A stretch of DNA of 64,000 nt from Henriciella sp. (GCA_021776655.1 JAJFFK010000012.1:21448-85447); one strand, 5' to 3'; shown: positions 22,726-33,404, counted from the first letter of the stretch. Program-made: numbers and translations. The notes: generated by a model from the sequence alone, not told the origin.

Positions 22726-24654
22726 TTAGCCCTTTGACGTCTTGGCAAGGTCAATCCATTGTTTGACCTCATCTTCATCGACCGTGCTGTCCGAGCCCCA
22801 CAGGACGCGTGACCCGCTCGGTGTTTCGAGGAAGCTGGTCGCCGCTTTCAGCACCGATCGGGCCGAAGCATTGGCCAGATCCTTGGCGCTGCGGATACCA
22901 GCGCCGACCAGAATTTGGCTATCCAGAACGCGCAGGCCTGGCGCTTCGAGCATCAGCCGGGTCTGGTCTTGCCAATCGGTCAATGTCGCGACGGTTATGT
23001 AGCGCACATTCAGGTCGGCAGCGGTCTCCTTGGCATCGGCCCGCAGCAAGTCGCCAATTGTCGTGATGCCAACATTCTTCAGGCGTTCGGCGGTTTTCGG
23101 ACCGATCGATGGGGCGTCGACGACCGGCGACTCCAGGGTCAGGCGGTCCGTGCGATCAGCTTTTGAAGGTTTGCCTGATTTCGCTTTTTTGGATTTTGGT
23201 AAGGTTGTTTCTGTCGCGGCGACGTCTTCGACTGATTCAGCAGGCTCTGTTTCAGCTGCAATACTCTCAGGCTCATTATCTGTCGCAGGGGCGAGCGTGT
23301 CAGCCTGTGCTTCGAGGGCGGCGAGAACCTGCGCGGCGGGGGTCGGCGCATCGGCCTCTGGGGTCGTGGTATTTGACCCGGTCTCAGTTGCAGCTTGTGC
23401 GACAGGTTCAGGGCTGACCTCTGCCTCGATGGTTTCGCCTTGCGCGGTTTCAATCTCCGGCTCAGGCACAACCAGCTTTACTGGCGACACATCGAAGACT
23501 TCCGGATCCGGGGTCGGCTTGGACGGCTCTGGTGTCTCTTCTTGTCTCTCTGGCGCAATGCCGGGGATTGCTTCAATCGTCTCGTCTATCTCTGGGGTCG
23601 GTGCAGGGATGATCTCAGCGGGGCTGAGATCGCCAACCGGAACCGGGACCAGTTTCAGCACATATTCAACCGGGTGCGGCGGTGCCTGCATTGGCACATG
23701 TTTCGCGCCGATGGGCCTTAGTGGCTGGGCATCCAGCTCTTGCAGAGATATCCGCAAGACTTGTTTGGCGTGCAGCTTGCGAATTTGTTTGTCGTCCGCC
23801 GGCAGCCTCTTGATGACTTTCCCGGTGGTCTGCAGCTCTTCATACATCGCTTCGACATTCCGCTGGTCGCGTTTGTCCTGCATCCGCTTGGTGATCTTGC
23901 GGATGGGAATATCAAGCGCAGCAAGATAACCGGGCAGATCAAGGTCGATCACGGGCGGCTCAACCTCGGCCTCGGCAAAGGCCCGCTCGAACAGGGTCGC
24001 AATGCCCGCAGTGGCATAGGCAACCAACTCGGCAATGATCTCGAGCAAGGTTTCGTCGAGCCCGGATGGCGGGTCTTTGACGCCTTTGTCGAGATCATAA
24101 TGGTCGATGAAGGTCTGATAATGCGGGTTGGCGTGTTTTGCGCCCGCCAGCACCATGTCAGCGACAAATCCGGTATCGCTACCAGCAGTGACCACGGGAT
24201 AGCCCTTGGCGTCGATCATCGCCTTGATCGTGTCACGCGACTTGGCGATGCTCCATTCCAGGGCGCGGTGCATGGCCCCCTCTTCTTCGGTCTGGCCAGT
24301 GTGGAAGGGCTGGATCGGGTCGGCGTAATAATGGGTCATCACGCCGAGCGCATAGACCGCGTCAGACCAGCGGTGATTACGCAAGGCTGCAACCGCTTTG
24401 CCATACCATTCCATCGCCGCATCGCGGGCACCGCCCCACTCGCCCTCTTCGACGTGCAAGACGTGGTTCTTGAAGTCTTTGAAATCTTTGTCAGGTGCTT
24501 TGGCACCTTTCAGCAGGCTGTCATGATAGCGCAAAATCAGATTGTGCCAGAGGGCCGCATCCTTGCCTTTCAGGATTGAGAGGGCATCAATCGCGATGAA
24601 ATGGTGGGTCGACCGACAACGATGGGCGATAATCACCAATTCTAGCAAAGTCAT
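22726..24654 (-). CDS. Zinc-dependent phospholipase C-like domain + Ala/Pro/Glu-rich linker + DUF4332-like domain
   Basis: N-terminal HHFIAIDALSIL... VMTHYYADPIQPFHTGQTEEEG; C-terminal GPKTAERLKNVGITTIGDLLRAD. Confidence 0.7.
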   Translation of the reverse strand: MTLLELVIIAHRCRSTHHFIAIDALSILKGKDAALWHNLILRYHDSLLKGAKAPDKDFKDFKNHVLHVEEGEWGGARDAAMEWYGKAVAALRNHRWSDAVYALGVMTHYYADPIQPFHTGQTEEEGAMHRALEWSIAKSRDTIKAMIDAKGYPVVTAGSDTGFVADMVLAGAKHANPHYQTFIDHYDLDKGVKDPPSGLDETLLEIIAELVAYATAGIATLFERAFAEAEVEPPVIDLDLPGYLAALDIPIRKITKRMQDKRDQRNVEAMYEELQTTGKVIKRLPADDKQIRKLHAKQVLRISLQELDAQPLRPIGAKHVPMQAPPHPVEYVLKLVPVPVGDLSPAEIIPAPTPEIDETIEAIPGIAPERQEETPEPSKPTPDPEVFDVSPVKLVVPEPEIETAQGETIEAEVSPEPVAQAATETGSNTTTPEADAPTPAAQVLAALEAQADTLAPATDNEPESIAAETEPAESVEDVAATETTLPKSKKAKSGKPSKADRTDRLTLESPVVDAPSIGPKTAERLKNVGITTIGDLLRADAKETAADLNVRYITVATLTDWQDQTRLMLEAPGLRVLDSQILVGAGIRSAKDLANASARSVLKAATSFLETPSGSRVLWGSDSTVDEDEVKQWIDLAKTSKG

Positions 24655-24814
24655 TGATTACCCCTAAAAGCCCAACTTGAATCACCAATCATAGGATGAT
24701 TCGTTTTGAATGCGATTTTATAAGCCTGCCACTATCATATAGCAGGAATCGCCCGGCTTTGGCGAATTTTCCCAAGGTGTCGCGGTTAAAAGTATGGGCT
24801 GAGCAATCTTTGGC

Positions 24815-25705
24815 TCAGGCTTTTGGTTTAAGCGGGCGCATCAGGCCTTCCTGGGCGACGCTGGCGATGAGTTTGCCGTCGCGGGTAAACACCGAGCCGC
24901 GATTGAAGCTACGTGCGCCGCCTGAATAGGGGCTGTCCATGGTGTAGAGGTGCCAGTCGTCAAACCGCAGCGGGGCATGAAACCACATCGAATGGTCAAG
25001 GCTGGCGGCCATCAACTCGCCAGTCATCCACGAGATGCCATGCGGACGATTGCCGGTGCCAAGCAGTGACATGTCAGAGGCGTAGGCCATCAGGCAATGA
25101 TGCAGCCACGGCGCCTCATCTATAGGCCGCGCGACCCGGAACCAGAGATGATGAGTGTTGCTGGCTTTGCCGGGCTTGAGTGGATCAAGCGGCTCAACTT
25201 CGCGAATCTCGATCGGGCGCGGGCGCAGGAAATGCTCGCGATGGCGCTGCGGCAAGCGTTCGGCAAACTTGGTCCGCCACTCAATCCGATCATCAAGCGC
25301 TTCGGGCATTGGCACATCCGGCATGTCGTGTTGATGATGCCAGCCATCTTCCTGTTTGTGAAATGAGGCGGCGAGGTTGAAGATCTGCTTGCCGTGCTGG
25401 ATCGCGATGACCCGCCGTGTGGTGAAGCTGCCGCCATCACGCGCCCGGTCGACCTCGTAGATGATTGGAATGCTAGGATCACCTGGGCGCATGAAATAGG
25501 CGTGCATGGAATGGCAGGTTCGCGTGTCCAGGTCGACTGTGCGGTAGGCAGCGACCAGCGATTGCGCGATAACCTGACCGCCAAAGACGCGTTGATTGGT
25601 CTCATTCGCCGGGCTTTCGCCACGAAACAGGTCAACCTCCAGACGCTCAAGGTCCATAAGGTGCAACAGGTCGCCGACGGGATCGCTCATAAGGTCTCTT
25701 TCCAT
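24815..25705 (-). CDS. tesB: Acyl-CoA thioesterase II
   Basis: FRGESPANETNQRVFGGQVIAQSLVAAYRTV; HSMHAYFMRPGDP; LDHSMWFHAPLRFDDWHLY. Confidence 0.92.
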   Translation of the reverse strand: MERDLMSDPVGDLLHLMDLERLEVDLFRGESPANETNQRVFGGQVIAQSLVAAYRTVDLDTRTCHSMHAYFMRPGDPSIPIIYEVDRARDGGSFTTRRVIAIQHGKQIFNLAASFHKQEDGWHHQHDMPDVPMPEALDDRIEWRTKFAERLPQRHREHFLRPRPIEIREVEPLDPLKPGKASNTHHLWFRVARPIDEAPWLHHCLMAYASDMSLLGTGNRPHGISWMTGELMAASLDHSMWFHAPLRFDDWHLYTMDSPYSGGARSFNRGSVFTRDGKLIASVAQEGLMRPLKPKA

Positions 25706-25815
25706 GTTCTCATGCCTGCCTTATCAGCCTTCTACACAGCTGCAAACGGCCAGAGGGGCACCACACCCGTGTCTGATATTATTCTTCAGCGCATAAATAG
25801 AAAAGTGAACCCAGC

Positions 25816-27618
25816 ATGAGTCTTCTGCGGTCTATCAAGCGTGAATATACCACGATCAAAACCCTGAAAGGTTTGCTGAACTGGACCAAAGGTCTGGAGT
25901 CCGACGCCACGATTATCGTTGCTGATGATATCGAAGCCACAATTGATAAATATGCGTCAAATGTCGCGATCCGGTTTGAAGGCGGATTGACGACGTTTGA
26001 GGAGCTGGATGCGCGCGCCAACAAGGTTGCCAATTGGGCGCTGGGAAAAGGCTTGAAGGCTGGCGACGCAGTGGCGCTATTCATGGAAAATCGTCCGGAA
26101 TACATTTCGATCTGGTTTGGCCTGTCGAAAATTGGCGTGATTTCGGGGCTGATCAATCACAATCTGAGCGACAAGACTTTGGCCCATTGCATCAATGTTG
26201 CGAACGCAAAAATGGTGATTACCGGCGCTGAACAGGATCAGGCAATGGCCAGTGTTGACGGCCAGCTGGAGGGCGCCCCCAAGGTCTGGACACTGGGCGG
26301 CGAGACATTGGGCGGCGAGACGGGCGGTGATTTGAAAACAGAGCTGATCGCGGTTTCGGACAAGCGCCCGGATCGGTCGCACAGGGCGCATCTGCGCGGC
26401 GGTGATGTTTGCATGTATGTCTACACGTCCGGCACGACCGGGATGCCGAAAGCGGCCAAACTGACACAAAGTCGGCTGCGCGGGATGATGCGGACATTTA
26501 TCGCGCCGTGCGGTTTTTCGGCGCGAGACCGGATCTATGTCACGCTGCCGCTTTACCACAGCACAGGCGGGGTCTGCGCGGTTGGCATGGCCCTGATGAC
26601 TGGCGGCAGCATGGTGCTGCGCCGCAAGTTCTCGGCCAGCCAGTTCTGGGATGATGTCGCCGATCAAGGCGTCACCGTGATTACCTATATAGGTGAGCTC
26701 TGTCGTTATTTGCTGAACCAGCCTGTCCATCCCAAGGAGACCGCACACAAGATCAAGGCTGGTTTTGGAAATGGCTTGCGCCCTGACATCTGGCAGCAAT
26801 TTGTTGATCGGTTCCATGTTCCGAAACTGGTAGAGTTTTATGGCTCGACCGAGGGCAATGTCAGCTTCGTCAATGTTGATGGTACAATTGGCGCGGTGGG
26901 CCGCATGCCGTCCTATTTGAAAAATACGTTTGCGCACGTCGCCTTCGTCAAATTCGATGTCGCCGAGGAAGCCCCGGTACGCAATGCGGCTGGATTTTGC
27001 ATGCCCGCTGACTTGAATGAACCAGGTGAGGCATTGGGCAAGATGGGCGATGAGGCAGCCACTCGGTTTGAAGGCTATAATAACGCCGCTTCGACTGAGA
27101 AGAAAATCCTGCGCGATGTGTTCGAGACCGGAGATGCTTGGTTTAGAACCGGCGACTTGATGAAGAAGGACGCGCTTGGCTACATTTATTTCGTTGATCG
27201 GATTGGCGATACGTTCCGCTGGAAGGGCGAGAATGTCTCGACCAATGAAGTGGCAGAAATTGCCTCCAACGCACCCGGTATTGCGACCGCGAATGTCTAC
27301 GGCGTCAGCGTGCCGGGCACGGATGGCCGCGCCGGCATGGCCGCGATCACGACGCTGGGCGATGTTGACTATGATGGCCTGCATGCCTGGTTTGCCGAGC
27401 GCTTGCCGAAATATGCCATTCCGCTGTTCATTCGGGTGCAGAAAGAGGCTGAAACGACCGGCACGTTCAAGTATCGCAAAGTTGATCTGGTCAAGGAAGG
27501 CTTCGACCCGCACGCTGTGAGCGAGCCGATCTGGTATTTTGATCCAGAGAGCGGCAAATATGAACCGCTAACGCCGGACGCCTATGAGACACTGAAATCC
27601 GGCGCGGTGCGGTTCTGA
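25816..27618 (+). CDS. Very-long-chain/long-chain acyl-CoA synthetase (FATP/FadD-like)
   Basis: VYTSGTTGMPKAAK AMP-binding motif; FYGSTEGNVSF; DRIGDTFRWKGENVSTNEV. Confidence 0.9.
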   Translation: MSLLRSIKREYTTIKTLKGLLNWTKGLESDATIIVADDIEATIDKYASNVAIRFEGGLTTFEELDARANKVANWALGKGLKAGDAVALFMENRPEYISIWFGLSKIGVISGLINHNLSDKTLAHCINVANAKMVITGAEQDQAMASVDGQLEGAPKVWTLGGETLGGETGGDLKTELIAVSDKRPDRSHRAHLRGGDVCMYVYTSGTTGMPKAAKLTQSRLRGMMRTFIAPCGFSARDRIYVTLPLYHSTGGVCAVGMALMTGGSMVLRRKFSASQFWDDVADQGVTVITYIGELCRYLLNQPVHPKETAHKIKAGFGNGLRPDIWQQFVDRFHVPKLVEFYGSTEGNVSFVNVDGTIGAVGRMPSYLKNTFAHVAFVKFDVAEEAPVRNAAGFCMPADLNEPGEALGKMGDEAATRFEGYNNAASTEKKILRDVFETGDAWFRTGDLMKKDALGYIYFVDRIGDTFRWKGENVSTNEVAEIASNAPGIATANVYGVSVPGTDGRAGMAAITTLGDVDYDGLHAWFAERLPKYAIPLFIRVQKEAETTGTFKYRKVDLVKEGFDPHAVSEPIWYFDPESGKYEPLTPDAYETLKSGAVRF

Positions 27619-28232
27619 TGCGTACCGGGATCATCGCGGCGGGCCTGCTCGTGCTGAGCGGATGCGGTGGCTTTCAGTCGACCCAAAGCGCTGCGACAGA
27701 GGATATGTCACCGGCCGCCCTACACCTCAGGTCGCTACAAAGTCTGTGCAATGGCGAGGCGTATCACGGAACACTGGTTTCAACCGATGCCGTGGATGCA
27801 GCGTTTGGCGCATCAGAGATCATCATGGGGCCAGCGGTTTGTGTGGACCATACCGTGCGTATTCCACTGGCGGTTGGCGATGATCGTTCGCGGACATGGG
27901 TGATAAGCGCGGCGGCTGTAAGTCATCGCCTAAAGCATGATCACCGTCACAAGGATGGCACTGAGGATGTGCTGACCCAATATGGTGGTGACAGCCTGGA
28001 TCGCGGAACTGAAATGCGCCAGGAATACTCGGTAGATGCCGACACGCGCGCCTTGTTCACTCGCGAAGGGATCGCGGTGTCGACCCAGAATATCTGGGCG
28101 ATTGAAATTCGGCCCGGGACGCAATTTGCATATGAGATGTCGCGCCCGGAGCGGCTCTTTCGGATCGAGTTTGATATAACCATGCCTGTGCCCGCGCCGC
28201 CTTTGCCGTGGGGCGTGGAGCCGGTGGAATGA
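27618..28232 (+). CDS. Hypothetical lipoprotein
   Basis: Lipobox LVLSGCGG; ORF immediately follows the acyl-CoA synthetase. Confidence 0.6.
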   Translation: MRTGIIAAGLLVLSGCGGFQSTQSAATEDMSPAALHLRSLQSLCNGEAYHGTLVSTDAVDAAFGASEIIMGPAVCVDHTVRIPLAVGDDRSRTWVISAAAVSHRLKHDHRHKDGTEDVLTQYGGDSLDRGTEMRQEYSVDADTRALFTREGIAVSTQNIWAIEIRPGTQFAYEMSRPERLFRIEFDITMPVPAPPLPWGVEPVE

Positions 28233-29050
28233 GCGGCGAAGACAAAAAGCTTGGCCGGGTTCTGATCATTGCCGGATCAGATAGCGGCGGCGGGGCCGGG
28301 ATACAGGCTGACATCAAAACGGTGATGGCGCTCGGCGGCTATGCGACTACGGCGATTACCGCGATCACCGCGCAGGACACGACCGGGGTGCACGGCGCCT
28401 GGCCCGTCGCGCTCGACGCGGTTGCGGCGCAGATACAGGTTGTGTTGGCCGATTTTGGCGCAGACATTGTCAAGACCGGGATGCTTGGCACGGTCGCCTT
28501 GATTGAGACGGTTGCCGAAGGTCTCGGCGATATGGCGGGCGAGGTGCCGCGCGTGCTTGATCCGGTCATGGTTGCCACCAGCGGCGACCGCCTGATCGAG
28601 GCCAAAGCGGTCGATGTGATCGCGTCGCTACTGTTGCCGGATGCGGCTCTGATCACGCCAAACGCGCCAGAGGCCGAGATCATGACCGGCAAGGCGGTGG
28701 ACGGCATCAACGGCCAACGCCGCGCAGCCGAGGTCTTGCTCAATCGCGGGGCCAAGGCGGCGCTGATCAAGGGCGGGCATATACCGGGGCGGGTGCTGAT
28801 CGACGTGCTGCAAACCCAGCATGGCGAATGGATTTTCGAGGCTGAGCGGATTGAAACGACCTCGACCCATGGCACGGGCTGTACATTGGCCAGCGCGGTG
28901 GCGACTTTGGTCGCGCAAGGCGTGGACCTGCCCGAAGCGGTCGAGCGCGGGCGGACCTATTTGCGCGGCGCAATCCGCCATGCGCCGGGGCTCGGCAAAG
29001 GCCATGGCCCGGTGGCGCATGGCTGGCAATTGGGTGATCAGCAGAACTAA
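28229..29050 (+). CDS. thiD: Hydroxymethylpyrimidine/phosphomethylpyrimidine kinase
   Basis: LIIAGSDSGGGAGIQADIKTVMALGGYATTAITAITAQDT; STHGTGCTLASAVAT. Confidence 0.95.
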   Translation: MSGEDKKLGRVLIIAGSDSGGGAGIQADIKTVMALGGYATTAITAITAQDTTGVHGAWPVALDAVAAQIQVVLADFGADIVKTGMLGTVALIETVAEGLGDMAGEVPRVLDPVMVATSGDRLIEAKAVDVIASLLLPDAALITPNAPEAEIMTGKAVDGINGQRRAAEVLLNRGAKAALIKGGHIPGRVLIDVLQTQHGEWIFEAERIETTSTHGTGCTLASAVATLVAQGVDLPEAVERGRTYLRGAIRHAPGLGKGHGPVAHGWQLGDQQN

Positions 29051-29103
29051 ACCGCCGCCTAGAAATCATGGTTTGTCGCTTTGTGTAGACAACTGCTAGT
29101 TAG

Positions 29104-29190
29104 CCTCATCCTGAGCTTGTCGAAGGATAGGCGGGAGGTTGTAAGCTGACTTCGGTGTTCCTCGTCCTTCGACAAGCTCAGGATGAGGAA
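29104..29190. repeat. Inverted repeat of the 'ctcatcctgagcttgtcgaaggat' family, copy 2
   Basis: cctcatcctgagcttgtcgaaggatagg ... ctcgtccttcgacaagctcaggatgagg; same family as 8087-8181. Confidence 0.9.
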
Positions 29191-29209
29191 CGATGAGAGG
29201 ATAACGCCA

Positions 29210-30031
29210 ATGACCAAGATCCCATTTGCCCAGATAGATGCATTTGCGTCGAAAGCTTTTGAGGGCAATCAGGCCTGTGTGATGGCGCTTGATGACTTTC
29301 TACCTGATGCGACGCTACAGGCGATTGCGGCAGAGAATAATGTTGCCGAGACGGCGTTCATTGTTGCTGATGGCGAGGCGCGCTGGCAGCTGCGCTGGTT
29401 CACCCCGGCTGTCGAAGTGGCGCTGTGCGGACATGCGACACTGGCGGCGGGGCATTATCTCTATGCGCATGGTGGGTTTGACGGCGATCAGATCACGTTC
29501 GTGACGCGCCGCTCGGGCGAGCTATATGTCTCGCGTCTGGCTGATGGGCGGCTCGAAATGGATTTTCCGGCAGCTGAAGTAATGCCGATTGAAATTGATG
29601 ATGCAGTCAGCACCGCGATGGGGGCCCGCCCGGTTGCCGCTTGGGGCGGGCCAACCTATTGCGCTGTGTTCGAAACCGCAGCGGATATTCTGGCATTGCA
29701 GCCCGATCTGAAGGCGCTAGCGAAACTTGGGCTTGCCGACAGTGCGTGGGGTCTTGGCAATTTCGGCTGTCTGGCACCGGGCGGGGATGGCGGCGTCGAT
29801 GTTACGAGTCGGTTTTTTGCGCCGGGCAGCGGGATTGATGAAGATCCGGCTACGGGTAGCTGGCATACAATGGTCGCGCCGGTCATGGCGCAGATGACGG
29901 GCAGGTCTGTTTTTGAATGCTATCAGGCCTATCCGGGGCGAGGTGCAAGGATTGAGGCGGAACTTGCAGGCGACCGGGTCAAACTGCGCGGGTCCAGTGT
30001 GACCGTGATCGAGGGCGTGTTTAGGCTGTAG
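29210..30031 (+). CDS. PhzF-family phenazine biosynthesis-like/isomerase
   Basis: QIDAFASKAFEGNQACVMAL; LCGHATLAAGHYL; DPATGSWHTMVAPV. Confidence 0.9.
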   Translation: MTKIPFAQIDAFASKAFEGNQACVMALDDFLPDATLQAIAAENNVAETAFIVADGEARWQLRWFTPAVEVALCGHATLAAGHYLYAHGGFDGDQITFVTRRSGELYVSRLADGRLEMDFPAAEVMPIEIDDAVSTAMGARPVAAWGGPTYCAVFETAADILALQPDLKALAKLGLADSAWGLGNFGCLAPGGDGGVDVTSRFFAPGSGIDEDPATGSWHTMVAPVMAQMTGRSVFECYQAYPGRGARIEAELAGDRVKLRGSSVTVIEGVFRL

Positions 30032-30929
30032 CACTGCGTTGCGCCAGCCAGACCCCTGTCAGGATCAAGGCGAAGGCAAACAGAACGTTCCAGCTTTGTA
30101 CTTCTTTGAAGGCCAAGTAGCCAATCGCAACGGAAATAATTGGAATGACATATCCGGTAAGAGACTGGAATGTCGCCGAGGTGCGCTGAATGAGGACCAT
30201 GTAAAGGAATGAAGCCAGCGCTGTTGGACCCAGCGCGAGACCAATAACCCCGATGATCGCGCTGGTTGAAGGGGTTAGGCTGGTATAGTCCACCGCCAAT
30301 AATAGCGGCCAGGACGCCACCGCGCCAAAGCTCAGAAACCCGGCTGAAAAGACAAAAGGCGGGATGTTTCGGGCATAACGGGCGGTAATGGCAGATAGCG
30401 CATAAAAGAACGTGCCGAGCAGGCAAAGGCCCTGCGCAATGACGCTGGCCGATCCGAAGGCTGATATGGTTTCTGGCCCAAACAGGACGGCCACACCGCC
30501 AAACCCAACCGCCAGGCCGAAGGCTTTGCGTAAACTGATCCGGTCATCGCGAAAGAAAAAATGTGCCATGCTGGCAACGAAGAGCGGTGTTGCAGCGACA
30601 TAGAGGGCCGCCAGGCTGGAATCGATCGTTCTCTGGGCGATGGTGATAATCAGGAACGGGGCGGCTGTGCCGACAATTCCCATCACCGCCATGGCGAGCC
30701 AACTCTTGCGGTCCCTGAGCGGCGGCCATTTTTGCCCACTCAGCCGGGCTACAATTAACAGAATGATCGCGGCGACGGTCAGGCGAGTTGGAATGATCAG
30801 CTGCGGCGGCAGACCAAGCTCGGGCGCACCGGTACTCACCGCGAGCCGGTTGAAGGCGTAAGCGGAGGCCCACAGCAAGCTGAGTAAGGCAAAAATGCCC
30901 CAATCGAGAGGTGCGCGTTTGGTCACCAT
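30021..30929 (-). CDS. DMT-family (EamA) transporter
   Basis: Ten hydrophobic segments, internal EamA-like repeat. Confidence 0.85.
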   Translation of the reverse strand: MVTKRAPLDWGIFALLSLLWASAYAFNRLAVSTGAPELGLPPQLIIPTRLTVAAIILLIVARLSGQKWPPLRDRKSWLAMAVMGIVGTAAPFLIITIAQRTIDSSLAALYVAATPLFVASMAHFFFRDDRISLRKAFGLAVGFGGVAVLFGPETISAFGSASVIAQGLCLLGTFFYALSAITARYARNIPPFVFSAGFLSFGAVASWPLLLAVDYTSLTPSTSAIIGVIGLALGPTALASFLYMVLIQRTSATFQSLTGYVIPIISVAIGYLAFKEVQSWNVLFAFALILTGVWLAQRSATA

Positions 30930-31101
30930 AGTTCCTTCAAAATGTTGGCAACCCGTAAGCCACACTGCAGCGGGGTCAAGATCAAGTAGAGCGTCGTAAA
31001 AATATGATTGGAAATATTTCCTGACGCAAACATAACATTAAGAAAACTCCAATACTCGACCGGTATGACTTGAACAGGTGGTGTGTGGGGAAGATAAAGA
31101 T

Positions 31102-32520
31102 ATGCAAGAACTTGAGGCAGACTATCTGGTTGTAGGCAGCGGCGCCGTTGGCTTAGCTTTCGTTGATACATTGCTGGCTGAGTCTGACGCAACTATCGTT
31201 ATCGTTGATCGCCATGACCGGCCGGGTGGGCATTGGAACGATGCCTATTCCTTTGTGCAACTGCACCAGCCGTCAGCCTTTTACGGCGTCGATTCTGTAC
31301 CATTGGGCAGTGGTGGCAAGGACGCGGCAGGCCTGAATGCAGGTTATTGCGAACTGGCGTCGGGTCCTGAGATCAGCGCCTATTTCGAGACCGTCATGCA
31401 AGACCACCTGCTGGCAAGCGGGCGGGTAAAGTATTATCCGGCGAGTGACTATATCGGGGACGGTATGTTTAGGTCACTGGCAACTGGTGAAATGACCAAG
31501 ATCAAAGTGAACCGGAAAACGGTTGATGCGACGTTTTATGGCACCACCGTACCATCTACCCACACGCCGAAATTTCAGGTTGCAGATGGGGTTCGCCTGG
31601 TCGCGCCTAATCGCCTGCCGGATCTCTGGCGCGAGCCTAGCGGGCGGCCTGAGAAAATCGCTATTCTGGGCGCTGGCAAGACGGCCATGGATGTCGGGGT
31701 TTGGTTGCTTAATGCCGGTGTAAACCCAGACGCGATCACCTGGATCATGCCGCGCGATTCGTGGTTGCTCAATCGCCATCACACTCAGCCGGGAACGGAA
31801 TTCTTTCAGGAAACCTTTGGCGGGGTCGCCGATCAGATGCAGGCCATCGCCGAGAGCTCCAGCATTGATGATGTCTTTGAACGCTTGGAAGCCTGTGGCG
31901 TGATGATCCGTATTCACCCGGACAAGACCCCAAGCATGTATCATTGCGCGACGATTTCGGTCGGAGAAGTTGCCCTGTTGCGCCAGATCAAGACGGTTGT
32001 TCGCAAGGGGCGCATTACCGCAATTGAACCAGGGCAGATTGTGCTGGATCACGGGCAAATCGAAACCACACCTGAGACGCTGCTGATTGATTGCACCGCC
32101 TCTGCGGTCGAGCGTAAGCCGCCGGTTGCGATGTTTCAGGACAAGCTGATCACTTTGCAAATGGTTCGCTCCTGCCAGCCGGCCTTCAGTGCGGCGATCG
32201 CGGCGCGGATTGAGGTCGGCTTTGATAATGACGTGCGCAAAAATGGTTTAACCGGGATAACCCCGCTGCCCGATGGCAAACGCGAATTCCTGACCAGTAC
32301 ATTGACCAGCATGATGAACCAGCTGCAATGGTCGCAGGATGAAGGGTTACGCCACTGGATGCGGACCTGCCGCCTTGATGGCTTCAGTGCAACAATAGCC
32401 GATGTGGACCGGACAGATTGCGACAACCGCGCGATTGTCGAGAAAATTCGCAAATATGCCGGGCTGTCCGTCGCCAATATTCAGACCCTTCTGGCGCAAG
32501 AGTTTGAAACCTGTCCATGA
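31102..32520 (+). CDS. FAD/NAD(P)-binding oxidoreductase (flavin monooxygenase-like)
   Basis: ADYLVVGSGAVGLAFVDTLL and second Rossmann IAILGAGKTAMDVGVWLL. Confidence 0.8.
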   Translation: MQELEADYLVVGSGAVGLAFVDTLLAESDATIVIVDRHDRPGGHWNDAYSFVQLHQPSAFYGVDSVPLGSGGKDAAGLNAGYCELASGPEISAYFETVMQDHLLASGRVKYYPASDYIGDGMFRSLATGEMTKIKVNRKTVDATFYGTTVPSTHTPKFQVADGVRLVAPNRLPDLWREPSGRPEKIAILGAGKTAMDVGVWLLNAGVNPDAITWIMPRDSWLLNRHHTQPGTEFFQETFGGVADQMQAIAESSSIDDVFERLEACGVMIRIHPDKTPSMYHCATISVGEVALLRQIKTVVRKGRITAIEPGQIVLDHGQIETTPETLLIDCTASAVERKPPVAMFQDKLITLQMVRSCQPAFSAAIAARIEVGFDNDVRKNGLTGITPLPDGKREFLTSTLTSMMNQLQWSQDEGLRHWMRTCRLDGFSATIADVDRTDCDNRAIVEKIRKYAGLSVANIQTLLAQEFETCP

Positions 32521-32579
32521 TATTGCCCTGTTTTACCAGGATAGAGTTCGGGCCTAGTAGATAGAATTTGATTGAGCAG

Positions 32580-33404
32580 ATGACGGATATTGACCAATCG
32601 AAGGGACTGACCGGACGGGTTCTGGTGTTTGATTCAGGGATGGGCGGTCTAACCATTGCGCGCGAATTGATGGCGCTCGTGCCCGATATATCTGTCGATT
32701 ATGCCGCCGATAGCGGGTTCTTTCCCTATGGCGACAAATCCGATGCAGCTTTGCAGGCAAGGCTACCCATGGTCGCTAAAGCATTGGTCGATACAGTCCG
32801 CCCTGACGTGTTTGTCATCGCTTGCAATACGGCAAGTACGCTGGCACTTGAGGCTGTACGCGATGTTCTGGATATACCCGTGGTGGGAACGGTTCCTGCG
32901 ATCAAACCAGCCGTCGCCCAAAGCCAAACTGGGGTGATCGGCCTGCTCGCGACACCCGGTACAATCGGGCGCGCCTATACTGCGAGATTGATCGCGGATT
33001 TTGCTGCCCACGTGCAAGTGATCATGTATGGATCGGTTGAACTGGTCCACTTGGCTGAAATCCAAGCTGCGGGCGGGGCGATTCCGCTTGAGGCCTTCCG
33101 CGCCGCTCAGGCCCCTTTATTTGAGGCCGATGGCGGCGCTGCGATCGATACTGTGGTGCTGGCCTGTACGCATTTCCCACTGGTTCGCGGTGAGCTTGCG
33201 GCAACTGTTCCCCATCCTGTCACATTCATTGATAGTGGTGAAGCGATTGCGCGCCAGACGCTGCGGGTTCTGGACGCGTCTTCGGTGCCCTGCGGGGCGC
33301 CGCCACAGGTTTGGTTGACCAGCGCGCCATCTGCGCATCATCGGCTGGTCGAAGTGTGCCGCCGATTTGGCTTCTCTGATGCCCGGCAGCTTGTCATAAA
33401 TTGA
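32580..33404 (+). CDS. murI: Glutamate racemase
   Basis: VFDSGMGGLTIARELMALVPDISVDYAADSGFFPYG; IACNTAST; LACTHFPLV. Confidence 0.95.
   Translation: MTDIDQSKGLTGRVLVFDSGMGGLTIARELMALVPDISVDYAADSGFFPYGDKSDAALQARLPMVAKALVDTVRPDVFVIACNTASTLALEAVRDVLDIPVVGTVPAIKPAVAQSQTGVIGLLATPGTIGRAYTARLIADFAAHVQVIMYGSVELVHLAEIQAAGGAIPLEAFRAAQAPLFEADGGAAIDTVVLACTHFPLVRGELAATVPHPVTFIDSGEAIARQTLRVLDASSVPCGAPPQVWLTSAPSAHHRLVEVCRRFGFSDARQLVIN

Noticed and set aside
23030-23929. 299-aa plus-strand Ser/Gly-rich ORF
   Set aside because: Antisense to the low-complexity linker of 22726-24654; composition explained by the opposite strand.
26077-27513. 478-aa ORF on the minus strand
   Set aside because: Antisense to the well-supported acyl-CoA synthetase; GC-rich shadow frame without recognisable motifs.
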